Origin: CAXTTV01 sp964247295
GTDB taxonomy: Bacteria > Chloroflexota > Ktedonobacteria > Ktedonobacterales > Ktedonobacteraceae
Assembly (NCBI GenBank): GCA_964247295.1
Contig: CAXTTV010000061.1
Coordinates: forward strand, 1-23,871
Length of the DNA: 23,871 nt
Direction: 5' to 3'
The first letter of the stretch is position 1, and every line of letters begins with the position of its first letter. The notes under the pieces are model-generated. The model ran no database searches and was not told where the DNA came from. It was given only the letters and a program-made list of their open reading frames with translations. The position numbers and the translations under genes were made by a program. This document shows positions 7,423 to 14,413 of this stretch, piece after piece.

Positions 7423-8385
7423 TCATAAAGTCAGTGGTTGTTTAGGGTGAGCGTATAGTCTGGTTCCGAAGCGGCTCAAGAAGACAGCTCCCAGCCCTAA
7501 CAAACCCACACCAAGAGTAATTATCCAGCCAATGTAAGGGATCGCGCCCGCCAGCGTCAGAACCAGAACACCGACTACCACCGAGAATTGTCGAGAGTGG
7601 GGGGTAGGCAAGATCTTATTCACAAGAAACTCCCCACAATGCCAACCAACCGCAACCACACCCAGCGTCCATGCTGCCATCAGCACCACCGCTAGCATAA
7701 TTGCCAGCGGGATTGTTAGAACCAGCGCAACCAGGACAAAGCAGATAGACGGAATAAGTAACAGACTGAGCAGGCCCAGCAGTAGACTGCGTTTCGTCTT
7801 CCCAAAGGCTGTAGTACGTACCAACATTACATGATCGGGCAGAAGTGTTGATAATGCCATACCTAGTGTACCCCATAGCAAGAGTGTCCAGAAAGGAAAG
7901 CTAAACGTATTGTCGTCCCCAAAGGGTTGATTGGTATGGTCGATCACACTGCCTTTTAGCTCTTGCGTAGAGGCACTACTTCTATTAAAGGTGCTATCAT
8001 AAAGAAGGATATCGCCTTCAACACGAGATCCATTCTCCAACGTTACAGAGCCGCCATAAGCTGTGATATTGCCCACTACCACGCCTGAAATCACCGTATC
8101 GCCCCCAAAAGAGACCAGTTTCCCATGAACCTGACCATTGACGGCAAGCTTTGTATTAAAGATCGTCAGGTCATGGCACACCGCCTCGTTATCCGCAACG
8201 ACAACCCTTGTTTCAAAAAAGGGGCCGGAATACCGGTCGCTACAGGTTGGTTCATCGGAAACCTGAGTTGTAGTAGCCACAGCAGATCTGATAGGAAAGA
8301 ACGCCATAGCCAGAGCGATAGCGCACAGCCAGACAGCCAGAAATAGGCCGAATGGGTGGGGCATTCTATTACTTAGTCTATTCAT
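7423..8385 (-). CDS. exported bactofilin-like domain with C-terminal membrane helices
   Basis: A 320-residue protein. Residues 11-36 form a signal peptide or N-terminal anchor. Residues about 60-150 form a small-residue-rich repetitive beta region (VNGQVHGKLVSFGGDTVISG and following) of the polymer-forming/bactofilin type. Hydrophobic segments then follow at about 164-182, 199-224, 226-247, 265-285 and 287-304. Two cysteines (48 and 70) in the predicted external part could form a disulphide. Such proteins are common in Gram-positive-type and Chloroflexota genomes, often as cell-surface proteins of unknown role. The gene starts 84 bp after the anti-sigma gene on the same strand and may be the distal member of that operon. 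The ATG at 8385 has AGGGAG 9 nt upstream. The domain call is by pattern. Confidence 0.8.
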   Translation of the reverse strand: MNRLSNRMPHPFGLFLAVWLCAIALAMAFFPIRSAVATTTQVSDEPTCSDRYSGPFFETRVVVADNEAVCHDLTIFNTKLAVNGQVHGKLVSFGGDTVISGVVVGNITAYGGSVTLENGSRVEGDILLYDSTFNRSSASTQELKGSVIDHTNQPFGDDNTFSFPFWTLLLWGTLGMALSTLLPDHVMLVRTTAFGKTKRSLLLGLLSLLLIPSICFVLVALVLTIPLAIMLAVVLMAAWTLGVVAVGWHCGEFLVNKILPTPHSRQFSVVVGVLVLTLAGAIPYIGWIITLGVGLLGLGAVFLSRFGTRLYAHPKQPLTL

Positions 8386-8469
8386 TGCGAGGAACTCCCT
8401 GGTATGGTCGTGGCCTGCTGAGGCTCATGGCAAGGGCATCAGCGGAGCCGGAGTAGATGGTGTCTGCGA

Positions 8470-9057
8470 TTATGCCGTTTGCGGGTGACGCATCAGGCGA
8501 AGCCAGATACCCATCATAACGACCAGAACAAAGGCGAACCCGCTGGTAAACCAGTTAGATTGATAAATGAGCATCGCGCCTGCCTGTGAATAACGCATCA
8601 GCAGGAAAAAAATGTCCACAATGCTATCCAGAAAGCCTAGAAGCTGGACCAGTAGTCCCGGTTGTAGAATAGTTATGGCCAGAACAATCAATGGAATACT
8701 TCCCAGGGTAAACAACGTGACCGCCGCTAATGAAGGCGCGAAACTCCCCAGGTTGGTAAAACGCGACTGCTGGTGCGAGCGAATATTTTCTAGCTGTTGT
8801 GAAACCTTTCTCTGTTGCTGCACCGAGCGCATAATCTTATCGGTCGACAGATAGGGGGCTACCGGGATAGGAGCCTGAGGCTCAGGAACAGTAAGCAAGA
8901 GATCGAGGCGTTGCTGACGCTGCTCAAAGGCACGACAGGCTGAACAGAACCTTAGATGTTCCCAAAGGTACTGCTTAGCGGCAGGATCGACATGCTGTGA
9001 CCCAGAGTCTTCCTCACGCTGAGCGAGAAGTAGAACTCTAGCGTCTCGGCAGCGCAT
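8470..9057 (-). CDS. zinc-finger membrane anti-sigma factor
   Basis: A 195-residue anti-sigma factor of the ZAS type. The zinc ligands are Cys3 and the H-x3-C-x2-C set His34, Cys38 and Cys41. After a linker and a polar helix (about 73-100) come hydrophobic segments at about 106-130, 134-154 and 170-187, so the N-terminal sigma-binding domain should face the cytoplasm. The ATG at 9057 has GGAGGGG 7 nt upstream and lies 20 nt inside the end of the sigma gene, an overlap typical of translational coupling. A TTG at 9075 would add six residues but coincides with the ribosome-binding site. It probably holds the upstream ECF sigma factor inactive until an envelope signal arrives; that signal is not evident here. 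Confidence 0.9.
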   Translation of the reverse strand: MRCRDARVLLLAQREEDSGSQHVDPAAKQYLWEHLRFCSACRAFEQRQQRLDLLLTVPEPQAPIPVAPYLSTDKIMRSVQQQRKVSQQLENIRSHQQSRFTNLGSFAPSLAAVTLFTLGSIPLIVLAITILQPGLLVQLLGFLDSIVDIFFLLMRYSQAGAMLIYQSNWFTSGFAFVLVVMMGIWLRLMRHPQTA

Positions 9058-9772
9058 CAATCTTCCCCTCCTCAAGTTTAGACGAATTCATCGCGCGGGA
9101 CAAAAGTTCGCGCGCTCGGTGGAGACGAGCCTTCACCAGAGCTGGAGTGAGTTTAAGTGCCTGGGCGATCTCTTCATACGAGAAATCATTCCAGTACCGT
9201 AGTACCAGTACCGCACGATACTTACTCGGGAGCTTTTGAAGATAGGTCTGGATCTCATCTTGTTGCTCGCCGTCCAGCGCTGATTGCTCGGGGCCGGTCC
9301 CACGGTCGACAATCCATTCCAGGAAAGGCACATCTTCAAGGGGAAGGGCCAGGAAACGGCGACGCCGCAACTGGTCGATCGAGAGATGAGAGGCGATGGA
9401 GAGCAGCCAGGTGCTGAACTTATGGGCTGGTTTATACGTTGAAAGCTGTGTGTAAGCGCGTACAAATGTCTCCTGGGTCACATCCTCCGCCTCGGTGATG
9501 TTACTGAGCATGCGGTAAGACAGACCTTGAACAGCATCTTTATACCGTTCAACCAGCGTTGAGAAAGCATCTTGATTGCCAGCAAGTACCATCTCCACAA
9601 GCAAAGGATCGCTCATCGACGAGGTAATGCCGGGCCGTATATATACACTGGAGGTAGTTGGACTACTCTCAGCGGGAAGAGTGGCTTCAAGCGAACCGGA
9701 TTGAGTACGACCCGGCTGCACGAGAGAACCAATACCTCCTAACGCTCCAGTAGCACGTAGTATTGAATCCAT
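9038..9772 (-). CDS. ECF-type RNA polymerase sigma factor
   Basis: A 244-residue ECF sigma factor. Region 2 (about residues 58-138) includes NITEAEDVTQETFVRAY and the -10-recognition helix ending SHLSIDQLRRRRF. Region 4 (about 174-228) includes YRAVLVLRYWNDFSYEEIAQAL and the helix-turn-helix leading to VKARLHRAREL. The first 50-55 residues are Ser/Gly/Thr-rich and not part of the conserved fold. The gene overlaps the anti-sigma gene by 20 nt, so the two form a cognate pair. The start is uncertain: ATG 9772 and GTG 9784 both lie after a weak GGTGA/GAGTGG site, and ATG 9604 just before region 2 has no ribosome-binding site. I could not identify an autoregulatory ECF promoter upstream. Confidence 0.93.
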   Translation of the reverse strand: MDSILRATGALGGIGSLVQPGRTQSGSLEATLPAESSPTTSSVYIRPGITSSMSDPLLVEMVLAGNQDAFSTLVERYKDAVQGLSYRMLSNITEAEDVTQETFVRAYTQLSTYKPAHKFSTWLLSIASHLSIDQLRRRRFLALPLEDVPFLEWIVDRGTGPEQSALDGEQQDEIQTYLQKLPSKYRAVLVLRYWNDFSYEEIAQALKLTPALVKARLHRARELLSRAMNSSKLEEGKIDALPRR

Positions 9773-10102
9773 TGTTGTCACCACTCGCTTTTTGTTTGTC
9801 TATTTTTTTAAATAGCAGTCGAAATAAAGATCTGAAAAATTTACGAAGGGTGACTTAAAAAGTTGTACCCCATCATCCAAAAGGGTATTCTCATTGTTCG
9901 ATCCAAAGAAGCCACACTTCCTTTTGTATAATTGTAAGCTTCTCTCCTTCTTATTGTATCGTATAGTAAAACAAATTTCCTATTGAAACAAATTCCCTAC
10001 AATATACTTATACTAAGTGAGACCAATTTTCGGCTCATTTATCAAACAAACGTGTGCCAATTAAAGATAATCTCAACTGAACAGGTTAAGGAAGGAAGCT
10101 TT
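9773..10102. other. AT-rich divergent intergenic region, sigma / PPOX gene
   Basis: 330 bp between divergent genes. It holds a consensus -10-like TATAAT at 9927-9932 on the plus strand without a good -35, and TTGAAA at 9983-9988 with TATACT-like hexamers at non-optimal spacing. An open frame at 9983-10102 extends the downstream gene but has no homology-like content and bypasses its strong ribosome-binding site. No hairpin or repeat stands out. Confidence 0.5.
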
Positions 10103-10519
10103 ATGCTAGATCTTAACAATCCTAAGGATGTCCATGTAGATGAGCGCTTAAAGTCTGCTCAGATTATGTGGATCAGTACTGTCCGAAACGATGGTCAGCC
10201 AAAAATGGCCCCCGTCTGGTTTTTTTGGGAAGAGGGGCGTATTTTGATCTTTAGTGAGCCAAAAACCCAGAAGATCAAAAATCTCCAGCGGAATAACAAG
10301 GTGACCCTTTCTCTGGATAGCACCAATGATGGAGCCGATGTCGTAATTATAGAAGGAGAGGCTGAGCTTAAGCAGGAAGCTATCAACGGTTCCTTACTGC
10401 AAAAGTATGCGCAGAAGTACGCTGGGGGTTTGAAGGGGATTGGCCTGACTCAGGACCAGATGGTGCAACAGTACAGCGTCCAGATCTGGGTCACCCCGAA
10501 AAAGTTTATCCGTTTCTAA
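10103..10519 (+). CDS. PPOX-fold (F420- or FMN-dependent) family protein
   Basis: A 138-residue single-domain flavin-reductase-like split barrel of the pyridoxamine-phosphate oxidase class. The core WISTVRNDGQPKMAPVWFFW (residues 23-42), the strand ILIFSEPKTQKIKNL (47-61) and VIIEGEAEL (81-89) match the small PPOX proteins annotated as probable F420-dependent enzymes of the Rv3369 type. The substrate is unknown and flavin-binding alternatives remain possible. I chose ATG 10103 because AAGGAAGG lies just upstream. The longer frame from 9983 adds 40 residues unlike the family. The 3' end overlaps the convergent membrane-protein gene by 14 bp, and no terminator is visible. Confidence 0.85.
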   Translation: MLDLNNPKDVHVDERLKSAQIMWISTVRNDGQPKMAPVWFFWEEGRILIFSEPKTQKIKNLQRNNKVTLSLDSTNDGADVVIIEGEAELKQEAINGSLLQKYAQKYAGGLKGIGLTQDQMVQQYSVQIWVTPKKFIRF

Positions 10520-11384
10520 CACGCCTCTGATTTCTTGGAAGCTCAACCTCGACAATCTCCTCTTCTATCAAGATCGAGGTTGAGAGCCAGGCCGAGACCC
10601 CCAGCCAGATTAGCGCCAGCAGCATCCCAACAAAGGTGAGATTAGCTCCCCAAAGAGGGACCACTGGGAAAAACTGGCAGAGCAGATGTAATAGTGAGAA
10701 AACGATCAGCAGCAACCTGGGTGAAAGAGTGTATCCATCGCTGGGCAGCGCCAGCCCGAGAATCAGGCAGCCGGGCGCGAGCGGCGTCCCGGAGAGGCAG
10801 AAGTGGCCCCACCATTGCAACTTATCAAGTGTTGGAAGATGCTGGTGTGCCAATGCCTGATTCACAATTGTGATGCCATTGACCTGTGGGAGATGGACCT
10901 CCGCGATCTTCGGAGTAGATTTGGGAAACAACTTCTGGAGCAGGCCGCCACCGAGATTGTTAATAGTTGTTATCACCTTGTTGAGCGTACCCTGGGCCTG
11001 ACTGGTTGGCTGGTTGATCGAGACGGCAATCGTATTCGCTAGATTAAGGAGGAGGGGTATAATAATCCAATCTAGAGCGATCGTGCCGACCATCAGTAGA
11101 AAGCCCCCCAGTTGCATAAAGCTGGTACCGATAAAACCCATACCATTAATTTTGGGAGATACAGAAGAGAAGGTTGTCAGACCGGAGAGGAGCAGGAGCG
11201 TTCCAACCACAATCAAGCCGAGGGAGAGCTGCCAGGAAGAATTAAGTGGGTCCGGGTTCAGGGCATTCATAATCTCTCCGCCCGCCGCCAACAGGCAACC
11301 GAGGATCATCAACGCGCCACCGAAACGCAATTTTTGTTGCAAGAACACAGATGCGTCTTCCTTCCATATCTTTCTTAAGCACAT
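10506..11384 (-). CDS. polytopic membrane protein of unknown function
   Basis: A 292-residue integral membrane protein that I do not recognise. Hydrophobic segments lie at about residues 22-40, 52-70, 83-112, 205-214, 224-240 and 245-272. A polar loop of about 90 residues (113-200), with Asn/Thr/Gln-rich sequence and a GGG turn, separates the two membrane halves. The C-terminus is acidic, then basic (EEEIVEVELPRNQRRVRNG). The start is uncertain. ATG 11384 has no clear Shine-Dalgarno, while GTG 11348 has AAGGAAG 8 nt upstream and would remove 12 residues. It faces the PPOX gene tail-to-tail with overlapping stops. No catalytic motif is visible. Confidence 0.75.
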   Translation of the reverse strand: MCLRKIWKEDASVFLQQKLRFGGALMILGCLLAAGGEIMNALNPDPLNSSWQLSLGLIVVGTLLLLSGLTTFSSVSPKINGMGFIGTSFMQLGGFLLMVGTIALDWIIIPLLLNLANTIAVSINQPTSQAQGTLNKVITTINNLGGGLLQKLFPKSTPKIAEVHLPQVNGITIVNQALAHQHLPTLDKLQWWGHFCLSGTPLAPGCLILGLALPSDGYTLSPRLLLIVFSLLHLLCQFFPVVPLWGANLTFVGMLLALIWLGVSAWLSTSILIEEEIVEVELPRNQRRVRNG

Positions 11385-11499
11385 TCACGAAAACCCCATT
11401 AAATGATAACACGATATAGCCGGGCATCTTGTCTCAGAATCATGGTATTACCTTCTTCATAAAAGCTTTTGAGAAGCAAGACTCACTGTCTTCAGATGA

Positions 11500-11528
11500 T
11501 TGACGAAGGTGAAAAAACATGATACTAT
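11500..11528 (+). promoter_or_regulatory. sigma-70 promoter of tRNA-Leu
   Basis: TTGACG (11500-11505), a 17-bp spacer, then TACTAT (11523-11528). The predicted start is near 11535, 3 nt before the mature tRNA 5' end, which fits a tRNA promoter. Confidence 0.85.
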
Positions 11529-11537
11529 CAGGGCCAT

Positions 11538-11621
11538 GGGGCGGTGGCGAAATGGTAGACGCAGAGGACTTAAAATCCTCAGGCTGGATAAGCCGTGTGG
11601 GTTCGAGTCCCACTCGCCCTA
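11538..11621 (+). tRNA. tRNA-Leu (anticodon UAA)
   Basis: 84 nt, class II. The acceptor 11538-11544 (GGGGCGG) pairs with 11614-11620 (TCGCCCT) using G-U at both ends. The D-arm has the canonical TGGTAGACGC. The anticodon stem GAGGA/TCCTC encloses the loop CTTAAAA, so the anticodon is TAA. The long variable arm has a GGCT/AGCC stem. The T-arm is GTGGG-TTCGAGT-CCCAC. The discriminator is A, as expected for leucine, and CCA is not encoded. It reads UUA and UUG codons. Confidence 0.97.
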
Positions 11622-11738
11622 TATCCCACCATATCTTATTCCGGAATTTATAACCGTATCTTCTTTTCCCTCCTCGATAATTTAAAGACCACATATTTCA
11701 AAATGACCCGAATGGCAACCAGGTATTGTAGGGAAGGA

Positions 11739-11935
11739 AGTCGCTGGCGACTCTGTCGGGAAAAGGGGAAACGCCCTTGAGGCGCGGGAGGAGCGCTTCT
11801 CGAAGCGTGCGTATGCTTTCGGGATCGCAGAATCTCCCCGGAGGTATGGCGCGATGCTCGACGGGCCGCCCTACGCCGCGTCCACGGGCCTTCTTCGATC
11901 TTTCGCCAAATTTCCCAGCAGAGTCGCACGCGACC
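11739..11935. mobile_element. MITE/REP-like inverted-repeat element, copy 1
   Basis: The left end at 11748-11764 (CGACTCTGTCGGGAAAA, plus strand) and the right end at 11908-11926 (CGACTCTGCTGGGAAATTT, minus strand) form terminal inverted repeats. Each end is continued outward by a small palindrome (AGTCGC-GCGACT type). Inside, 11784-11813 and 11847-11876 are imperfect inverted arms of a 93-nt GC-rich core. The element encodes no transposase. A second copy with similar ends and the same core length lies at 23535-23748. Target-site duplications were not recognised. Confidence 0.65.
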
Positions 11936-11980
11936 CGATCTACCCCATTCGACCATCCTTCTCTCAAAATAAAACGCTTT

Positions 11981-12000
11981 CCTTTTTCCCAACGGAGTCG
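11981..12000 (-). repeat. solo terminal repeat of the inverted-repeat element
   Basis: On the minus strand this reads CGACTCCGTTGGGAAAAAGG, close to the right end of the element at 11908-11926 and in the same orientation. It lies 54 bp beyond that end, so the copy may have an extra end or be a remnant of a second insertion. Confidence 0.5.
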
Positions 12001-12072
12001 CAAGCCGTTCCTCTACAATTCCTCAAAATTTTGTCTTTGCAGCGAGGTGGATTGCTCCCATTCCTTTGGTGA

Positions 12073-12101
12073 TTGACGCGTCTCTCTGTCTGCGGCATAA
12101 T
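12073..12101 (+). promoter_or_regulatory. sigma-70 promoter of mnmG
   Basis: TTGACG (12073-12078), a 17-bp spacer, then CATAAT (12096-12101). The predicted start is near 12108, giving a leader of about 74 nt before ATG 12182. Confidence 0.75.
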
Positions 12102-12181
12102 ATGCTCTTGATTACACCATTTTGTTTTATTTTCATAGAAATGTGTCGCGCGATATCAGGTTTCCACAGGAAAATAAAGAG

Positions 12182-14224
12182 ATGAGCCCAACAAATATTC
12201 CAGCCGATAAGGTTGTTCGTGGTCTGTACGATGTGATTGTGGTCGGAGCCGGCCATGCCGGGTGCGAGGCCGCTCTGGCAAGCGCGCGCATGGGGCGTAA
12301 GACGCTGCTGTTGACAATGAATCTGGATAGTGTGGCTCTGATGCCCTGCAATCCTTCGATGGGGGGTCCCGCTAAAGGCCATCTGATTAAGGAGATTGAT
12401 GCCCTCGGCGGAGAGATCGGGCGCAACACCGACCGGACATTTATTCAGATCCGCCTTTTGAATACCAGTAAGGGACCGGCGGTTCAAGCTTTGCGTGCCC
12501 AATGTGATAAGCAGGCCTACCGCCTGGCGATGAAGTTTGTCCTTGAGTCCGAGCCAAATCTAGAACTGAAGCAGGCGACGATCACTCATATGTTGACGGG
12601 CCGTACTGTGGATGGCCGACCCTCCGTTCATGGGGTAGTGACCAGCAATGGCTGGCAGTATCACGCGCGCTCAATTATTCTGACGACCGGAACCTTTATT
12701 AATGGTCGGCTGGTAGTAGGAGAGCAGACGACGCCGGGTGGTCGCGCCGGTGAGGGGCCAGCCCTGGGGATATCCGATTCTCTACAATCACTTGGCCTGG
12801 AAGTGCACCGCTTTAAGACTGGAACGCCGCCCCGAATCGATGCCCGGACAATAGATTTCAGCAAGACGGAGCCCCAGCCGGGAAGCCGCCGGCCACTCTA
12901 CTTCTCGAATGATCCCTCGGCCCGTGAGGATGTACAGTTGCCCGGTGGTCGCCCAAATCCAATCTATCCCACGGCAGAAGAGGATCTCCATGGCTGGCGA
13001 CCCCAGCTTCCCTGCTATCTGGTTCGTACAACGGAGCAGACGCACCAGATTATTCGTGATAACCTGCATCGCTCGCCTCTGTATACCGGGATTATCGAGG
13101 GCGTGGGTCCGCGCTACTGCCCCTCGATTGAGGACAAGATCGTGCGCTTCGCCCATAAAACCGCCCATCAAATCTTTCTAGAGCCGGAGGGCTGGCGCAC
13201 CGGAGAGATTTACGTTCAGGGCTTGAATACCAGCCTGCCAGAGGATGTTCAACTGGCGATGCTCCGAAGTATTCCCGGCCTGGAACGGGCCGAGATGATG
13301 CGCGTCGGTTATGCTGTCGAGTATGATTATGTGCCCCCATACCAACTTTTGCCAACCATGCAGACCAAGGCCGTCTCAGGCCTTTTCCTGGCTGGCCAGA
13401 TCAATGGTACCTCGGGCTATGAGGAGGCCGCAGCCCAGGGGCTGATGGCCGGAATCAATGGGGCGCTTTTTGCCAGAGGTGAGGATGGTTTTGTACTGGG
13501 ACGCCACGAAGCATATATAGGAGTGCTTATCGACGATCTCGTCACAAAAGAACTAAGTGAGCCATACCGCCTACACACCTCGCGGGCAGAGTATCGGCTC
13601 CTGCTGCGTCCCGATGGTGCGGATCTGCGTCTGGCTGATTATGCTTATAGATTTGGCCTGATTGGTGAGGAGCGTTATGAGCGAGTGGTGCGCAAGCGGA
13701 TCGAGATTGATCAAGTGTTGGGAAGCCTGGATACTGTCGTGTTTACCTCCTCAAAGCTGATTGAGAACTGCGCGAAAGAGGTCGGGATCGCGCCTCTGGG
13801 CCAGATGATGAGTGCCCGCGAGCTACTACGTCGACCTGAAGTCGAGTACACTCAGATCGCTACAATGTCAGAAAAAATTGTTTCTGAACAGCATCAGCAA
13901 GAGCAGATCCCCTCGCTGGAGCCTCTTCCTCAGGTTCAATCGGAAGCCGCTGAGGAGATCGAGTTACAGGTGAAATACGAATATTATGTGCGTAAGCAAG
14001 AGCAATCGGTCAGGCGCAATAGTCGGCTTGAAGAGCATCGAATAGCAGAAGATCTGGACTATCAAGCCATCCCACATTTGCGAACCGAGGCGCGGCAAAA
14101 GTTGCAGCGTACAAAACCTCGAACCGTTGGGCAAGCAAGCCGGGTTGAGGGGGTTACCCCCGCTGACATCGCGATCCTTATAGTGTATCTGGAGAAAGAA
14201 CGGCTAATGCATCTACACTCTTGA
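12182..14224 (+). CDS. mnmG: tRNA uridine-34 cmnm5U synthesis enzyme MnmG (GidA)
   Basis: A 680-residue MnmG. With MnmE, and using FAD, methylene-tetrahydrofolate and glycine or ammonium, it installs carboxymethylaminomethyl or aminomethyl at C5 of wobble U34 in tRNAs. The FAD motif GAGHAG is at residues 22-27, the conserved CNPSMGGPAKGHL at 56-68, and SRAEYRLLLRPDGADLRL lies in the second half. The C-terminal helical domain that binds MnmE and tRNA is complete. An extra Gln/Glu-rich segment of about 32 residues (near 561-592) lies before it, making the protein longer than the usual 620-650. ATG 12182 follows AGGAAA by 10 nt; the upstream in-frame TTG at 12122 is not supported. mnmE is not in the window. 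A likely substrate, tRNA-Leu(UAA), is encoded just upstream. Confidence 0.97.
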   Translation: MSPTNIPADKVVRGLYDVIVVGAGHAGCEAALASARMGRKTLLLTMNLDSVALMPCNPSMGGPAKGHLIKEIDALGGEIGRNTDRTFIQIRLLNTSKGPAVQALRAQCDKQAYRLAMKFVLESEPNLELKQATITHMLTGRTVDGRPSVHGVVTSNGWQYHARSIILTTGTFINGRLVVGEQTTPGGRAGEGPALGISDSLQSLGLEVHRFKTGTPPRIDARTIDFSKTEPQPGSRRPLYFSNDPSAREDVQLPGGRPNPIYPTAEEDLHGWRPQLPCYLVRTTEQTHQIIRDNLHRSPLYTGIIEGVGPRYCPSIEDKIVRFAHKTAHQIFLEPEGWRTGEIYVQGLNTSLPEDVQLAMLRSIPGLERAEMMRVGYAVEYDYVPPYQLLPTMQTKAVSGLFLAGQINGTSGYEEAAAQGLMAGINGALFARGEDGFVLGRHEAYIGVLIDDLVTKELSEPYRLHTSRAEYRLLLRPDGADLRLADYAYRFGLIGEERYERVVRKRIEIDQVLGSLDTVVFTSSKLIENCAKEVGIAPLGQMMSARELLRRPEVEYTQIATMSEKIVSEQHQQEQIPSLEPLPQVQSEAAEEIELQVKYEYYVRKQEQSVRRNSRLEEHRIAEDLDYQAIPHLRTEARQKLQRTKPRTVGQASRVEGVTPADIAILIVYLEKERLMHLHS

Positions 14225-14250
14225 CATTTATCATAATGAACGTGTACTAT
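14221..14250 (+). promoter_or_regulatory. promoter for the two-component operon, overlapping the mnmG stop
   Basis: A consensus -35 TTGACA (14221-14226), whose TGA is the mnmG stop codon, is followed after 18 bp by TACTAT (14245-14250). The start would be near 14257, inside the palindrome ACACGTGT (14257-14264). CGTGTAC occurs twice, at 14241 and 14260, which may be regulator contacts. The leader would be about 155 nt. Confidence 0.6.
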
Positions 14251-14288
14251 GCATGAACACGTGTACAACTCAAAAACATTTTTAAACG

Positions 14289-14334
14289 TTGTAAATAAAT
14301 TTGTAATGAAATGTTTCCCTCGCTTTTATTACAA
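14289..14334 (+). promoter_or_regulatory. TTGTAA repeats upstream of the response regulator
   Basis: TTGTAA occurs at 14289 and 14301 as a direct repeat 12 bp apart. TTGTAAT (14301-14307) also forms an inverted pair with ATTACAA (14328-14334). OmpR/PhoB regulators usually bind direct repeats one helical turn apart, so this is a candidate autoregulatory site. That role is an inference; the region is AT-rich and chance matches are possible. Confidence 0.35.
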
Positions 14335-14413
14335 TCTATTTATAGCCTTTCATTGTATAGTAATGAATATTGAGTAAACGCAAAGATATATTTTGCCAAG
14401 AGGGGATAAACAA

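Larger units (their letters stand above)
11622..12181. other. intergenic region tRNA-Leu / mnmG with inverted-repeat element
   Basis: 560 bp with no supported gene. Several overlapping frames on both strands (11648-12076) are rich in Arg, Ser and Pro and follow the repeat's palindromes, so I do not call them coding. It contains a roughly 180-195 bp inverted-repeat element, a lone copy of its terminal repeat, and the mnmG promoter. No clear terminator follows the tRNA. Confidence 0.7.

Noticed and set aside
11440..12076. Several overlapping frames on both strands around the tRNA and the inverted-repeat element.
   Set aside because: One overlaps tRNA-Leu. The others follow the GC-rich palindromes, have Arg/Ser/Pro-rich composition and lack ribosome-binding sites.
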